Source of the DNA: Spirochaetales bacterium
GTDB lineage: Bacteria > Spirochaetota > Spirochaetia > Treponematales > UBA12059
Length of the DNA: 7,452 nt
NCBI GenBank assembly: GCA_004525355.1
Contig: SPCK01000096.1
Coordinates: 1-7,452, forward strand
Direction of reading: 5' to 3'
In this document: positions 5,567 to 7,452 of the stretch, in pieces
Layout of the letters: each line of letters begins with the position of its first letter
Position numbering within the stretch: the first letter of the stretch is position 1
The notes under the pieces: model-generated
Database searches by the model: none
The model's input: the letters and a program-made list of their open reading frames with translations, nothing else
What the model was told of the DNA's origin: nothing
Made by a program: the position numbers and the translations under genes

Positions 5567-7452
5567 ATGACCAAGATCAAGTACGTGTACTATTTCGGTG
5601 ACGGCAAAGCCGAAGGCGATGCCAAGATGAAAGAATCCCTGGGCGGCAAAGGGGCCAATCTTGCGGAGATGACCAACCTCGGTATTCCCGTACCTCCCGG
5701 ATTTACCGTCTCCACGGACGTGTGCGCCGCGTTTTACGCGAACAAGCTCAAGTACCCGGAAGGGCTCGAGACGGAAGTCACCGAGAACCTTACCCGGCTC
5801 GAGAAATCCATGGGCAAGAAGCTCGGCAACGCGAACGACCCATTGCTGGTATCCGTGCGCTCAGGCGCCGCCGTATCGATGCCCGGCATGATGGATACCA
5901 TCCTCAACCTGGGATTGAACGACAAGGCCGTCGAGGGTCTTGCCAAGATGACCGACAATCCCCGCTTCGCCTACGATTCCTATCGCCGCTTCATCCAGAT
6001 GTACGGCGACGTGGTGCTCGGCGTACCCCATGCTGATTTCGAGCACGCCCTGGAAGCGGCCAAGAAGGCCAAGAAAGTCGAACTCGATACCGGACTGGAC
6101 GCCAACGATCTCAAAAAGCTCGTCGAAACCTACAAGGCTATCGTCAAGAAGGATACCAGGAAAGATTTCCCCCAGGATCCCAAGGAACAGATGTTCGGAG
6201 CTATGGGCGCGGTTTTCGGTTCCTGGATGAACGAGCGGGCGATCAAGTACCGTGACCTCAACGGCATCAAGAACCTCAAGGGAACCGCGGTCACCGTGCA
6301 GTCCATGGTGTTCGGCAACTGGGGCGACGATTCCGGCACGGGCGTCTGCTTCAGCCGCAACCCGTCCACCGGCAAGAACGAGTTCTACGGCGAGTTCCTG
6401 ATGAACGCCCAGGGCGAGGATGTTGTCGCCGGAATTCGTACTCCAGAGAAGATCGCCACCCTCTCGAAGCACAACAAGACGGTCTACGAGCAGCTCGTCG
6501 CCATCAAGAACCGCCTTGAAAAGCATTTCCGCGACATGCAGGACATGGAGTTTACCGTCCAGCAGGGCAAACTGTTCATCCTGCAAACCCGTACCGGCAA
6601 GCGCACTGGCGCAGCCGCCGTCAAGATCGCCGTCGAGATGGTCGCCGAGAAGCTGATTTCCAAGGACGAGGCCCTTCTGCGCGTCTCTCCTGACCACATC
6701 GACCAGATGCTCCACCCCGCCATCGATCCCAAGGCCGCCAAGGCAGCCAAGGTCCTGGCGAAGGGGTTGAACGCCTCTCCGGGAGCGGCCTGCGGACAAG
6801 TCGTATTCAGCGCAGCCGATGCCGAGAAGTGGGCCCTTGAAGGCAAGAAGGTCCTCCTCGTTCGCAAGGATACCAGCCCCGAGGATATCGGCGGCATGGT
6901 CGTGGCCGAGGGCATCCTGACCAGCACAGGCGGCATGACCAGCCATGCGGCGGTCGTTGCCCGTGGCATGGGTACTCCCTGCGTTTCCGGCGCTTCCGCC
7001 GCCGTCATCACCGGGAAAATCGCCATGGTGGCCGGCGTCAAATTCAAGGAAGGCGACTGGATGACCATCGATGGCTCCACCGGCGCCATCTTCCAGGGTC
7101 AGCTACCGCTTGTGGCCGCCAAGATCGGCAAGGAACTCGAGGCCTTTCTCGTCTGGGCCGATACGGTACGCGAAGGCTCCGCGCGCGAAGGCATCAAGGG
7201 TTTCGGCGTGCGCACCAACGCAGATACGCCCGCCGACGCAAAACGCGCCTTCGATTTCGGCGCCCAGGGCATCGGCCTGTGCCGCACCGAGCATATGTTC
7301 TTCGACAAGGCAAAGCTGATCCACTTCCGCGCGATGATCCTTGCCGACTCGCCTGCCGAGCGCAAGCTCGCCCTCAAGAAGATCCTGCCGCTCCAGAAAA
7401 AGGATTTCGTGGGAATCTTCAAGGCGATGGAAGGCCGGCCGGTCACCATCCG
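5567..7452 (+). CDS. ppdK: Pyruvate,phosphate dikinase, 3' end cut by window
   Basis: It interconverts PEP, AMP and pyrophosphate with pyruvate, ATP and phosphate in the cytoplasm, linking glycolysis or gluconeogenesis to pyrophosphate. 628 residues of the family's usual 870-900 are present. The nucleotide-binding part shows ESLGGKGANLAEMTNLGIPVP (23-43), SVRSGAAVSMPGMMDT (96-111, Arg98), DMEFTV (326-331, Glu328) and ILQTRTGKRT (338-347, Gln340 and Arg342). The swivelling phosphohistidine domain has GGMTSHAAVVARGMGTPC (455-472), with catalytic His460 two residues after Thr458, the position phosphorylated for control in plant enzymes. The PEP/pyruvate barrel starts with GIGLCRTEHMFF (568-579), and the window stops at GRPVTI, just before the expected RLLDPPLHEF motif. 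All N-terminal key residues checked are present, so it looks functional. PPDK rather than PEP synthase is supported by the N-terminus and the TRTGKRT motif. It has its own promoter and also lies downstream of the GHKL-like gene. Confidence 0.97.
   Translation, partial: MTKIKYVYYFGDGKAEGDAKMKESLGGKGANLAEMTNLGIPVPPGFTVSTDVCAAFYANKLKYPEGLETEVTENLTRLEKSMGKKLGNANDPLLVSVRSGAAVSMPGMMDTILNLGLNDKAVEGLAKMTDNPRFAYDSYRRFIQMYGDVVLGVPHADFEHALEAAKKAKKVELDTGLDANDLKKLVETYKAIVKKDTRKDFPQDPKEQMFGAMGAVFGSWMNERAIKYRDLNGIKNLKGTAVTVQSMVFGNWGDDSGTGVCFSRNPSTGKNEFYGEFLMNAQGEDVVAGIRTPEKIATLSKHNKTVYEQLVAIKNRLEKHFRDMQDMEFTVQQGKLFILQTRTGKRTGAAAVKIAVEMVAEKLISKDEALLRVSPDHIDQMLHPAIDPKAAKAAKVLAKGLNASPGAACGQVVFSAADAEKWALEGKKVLLVRKDTSPEDIGGMVVAEGILTSTGGMTSHAAVVARGMGTPCVSGASAAVITGKIAMVAGVKFKEGDWMTIDGSTGAIFQGQLPLVAAKIGKELEAFLVWADTVREGSAREGIKGFGVRTNADTPADAKRAFDFGAQGIGLCRTEHMFFDKAKLIHFRAMILADSPAERKLALKKILPLQKKDFVGIFKAMEGRPVTI

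Noticed and set aside
5861..6946. Long open frame (361 codons) on the minus strand inside ppdK
   Set aside because: It is a shadow of ppdK's biased codon use: Leu/Gly/Asp/His-rich with no recognisable domain, and it lies entirely within an unmistakable gene.

Overview
The window is GC-rich bacterial chromosomal DNA with normal, dense gene packing. Together, a lipoprotein with a relaxed lipobox, a Treponema-like conserved hypothetical protein and a pyruvate,phosphate dikinase gene suggest a GC-rich spirochaete of the Treponema/Spirochaeta kind. This is inference from gene content, not proof. I see no tRNA, rRNA, insertion sequence, CRISPR array or prophage.

Layout. Positions 1-90 (+) appear to be the last 29 codons of an upstream gene. 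It is followed after 32 bases by a 394-residue predicted lipoprotein (123-1307, +) with a helical-repeat-like N-terminus, a bacterial Ig-like domain and a C-terminal domain resembling CsgG/LPP20-type lipoproteins. Positions 1308-1380 hold two hairpins, probably terminators, between convergent genes. On the minus strand, read right to left, comes a two-gene operon. The first gene encodes a membrane protein with a degenerate M28-peptidase-like exported domain and about eight transmembrane segments (2579-4159). The second encodes DNA polymerase IV, DinB (1365-2564); its Shine-Dalgarno sequence overlaps the upstream stop codon.

The 143-bp region 4160-4302 is a divergent control region. It has back-to-back sigma70-type promoters whose -35 boxes are 6 bp apart, a direct repeat ATACCGT x2, and a perfect 8-bp inverted repeat flanking the -10 of the rightward promoter. 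The rightward gene (4303-5469, +) encodes a 388-residue cytoplasmic protein with no obvious family. Its C-terminal part reads as a degenerate GHKL (histidine-kinase-type) ATP-binding fold. After 97 bases containing a separate promoter comes ppdK (5567 onward, +), pyruvate,phosphate dikinase, cut by the window end after 628 residues.

How they fit together. PpdK (PEP/pyruvate interconversion with ATP and pyrophosphate) and Pol IV (translesion synthesis) are clear. The other three full-length genes have no assignable cellular role. The strongest leads for something undescribed are the GHKL-like protein beside ppdK with its operator-like promoter, and the M28-like/multi-transmembrane fusion cotranscribed with dinB.
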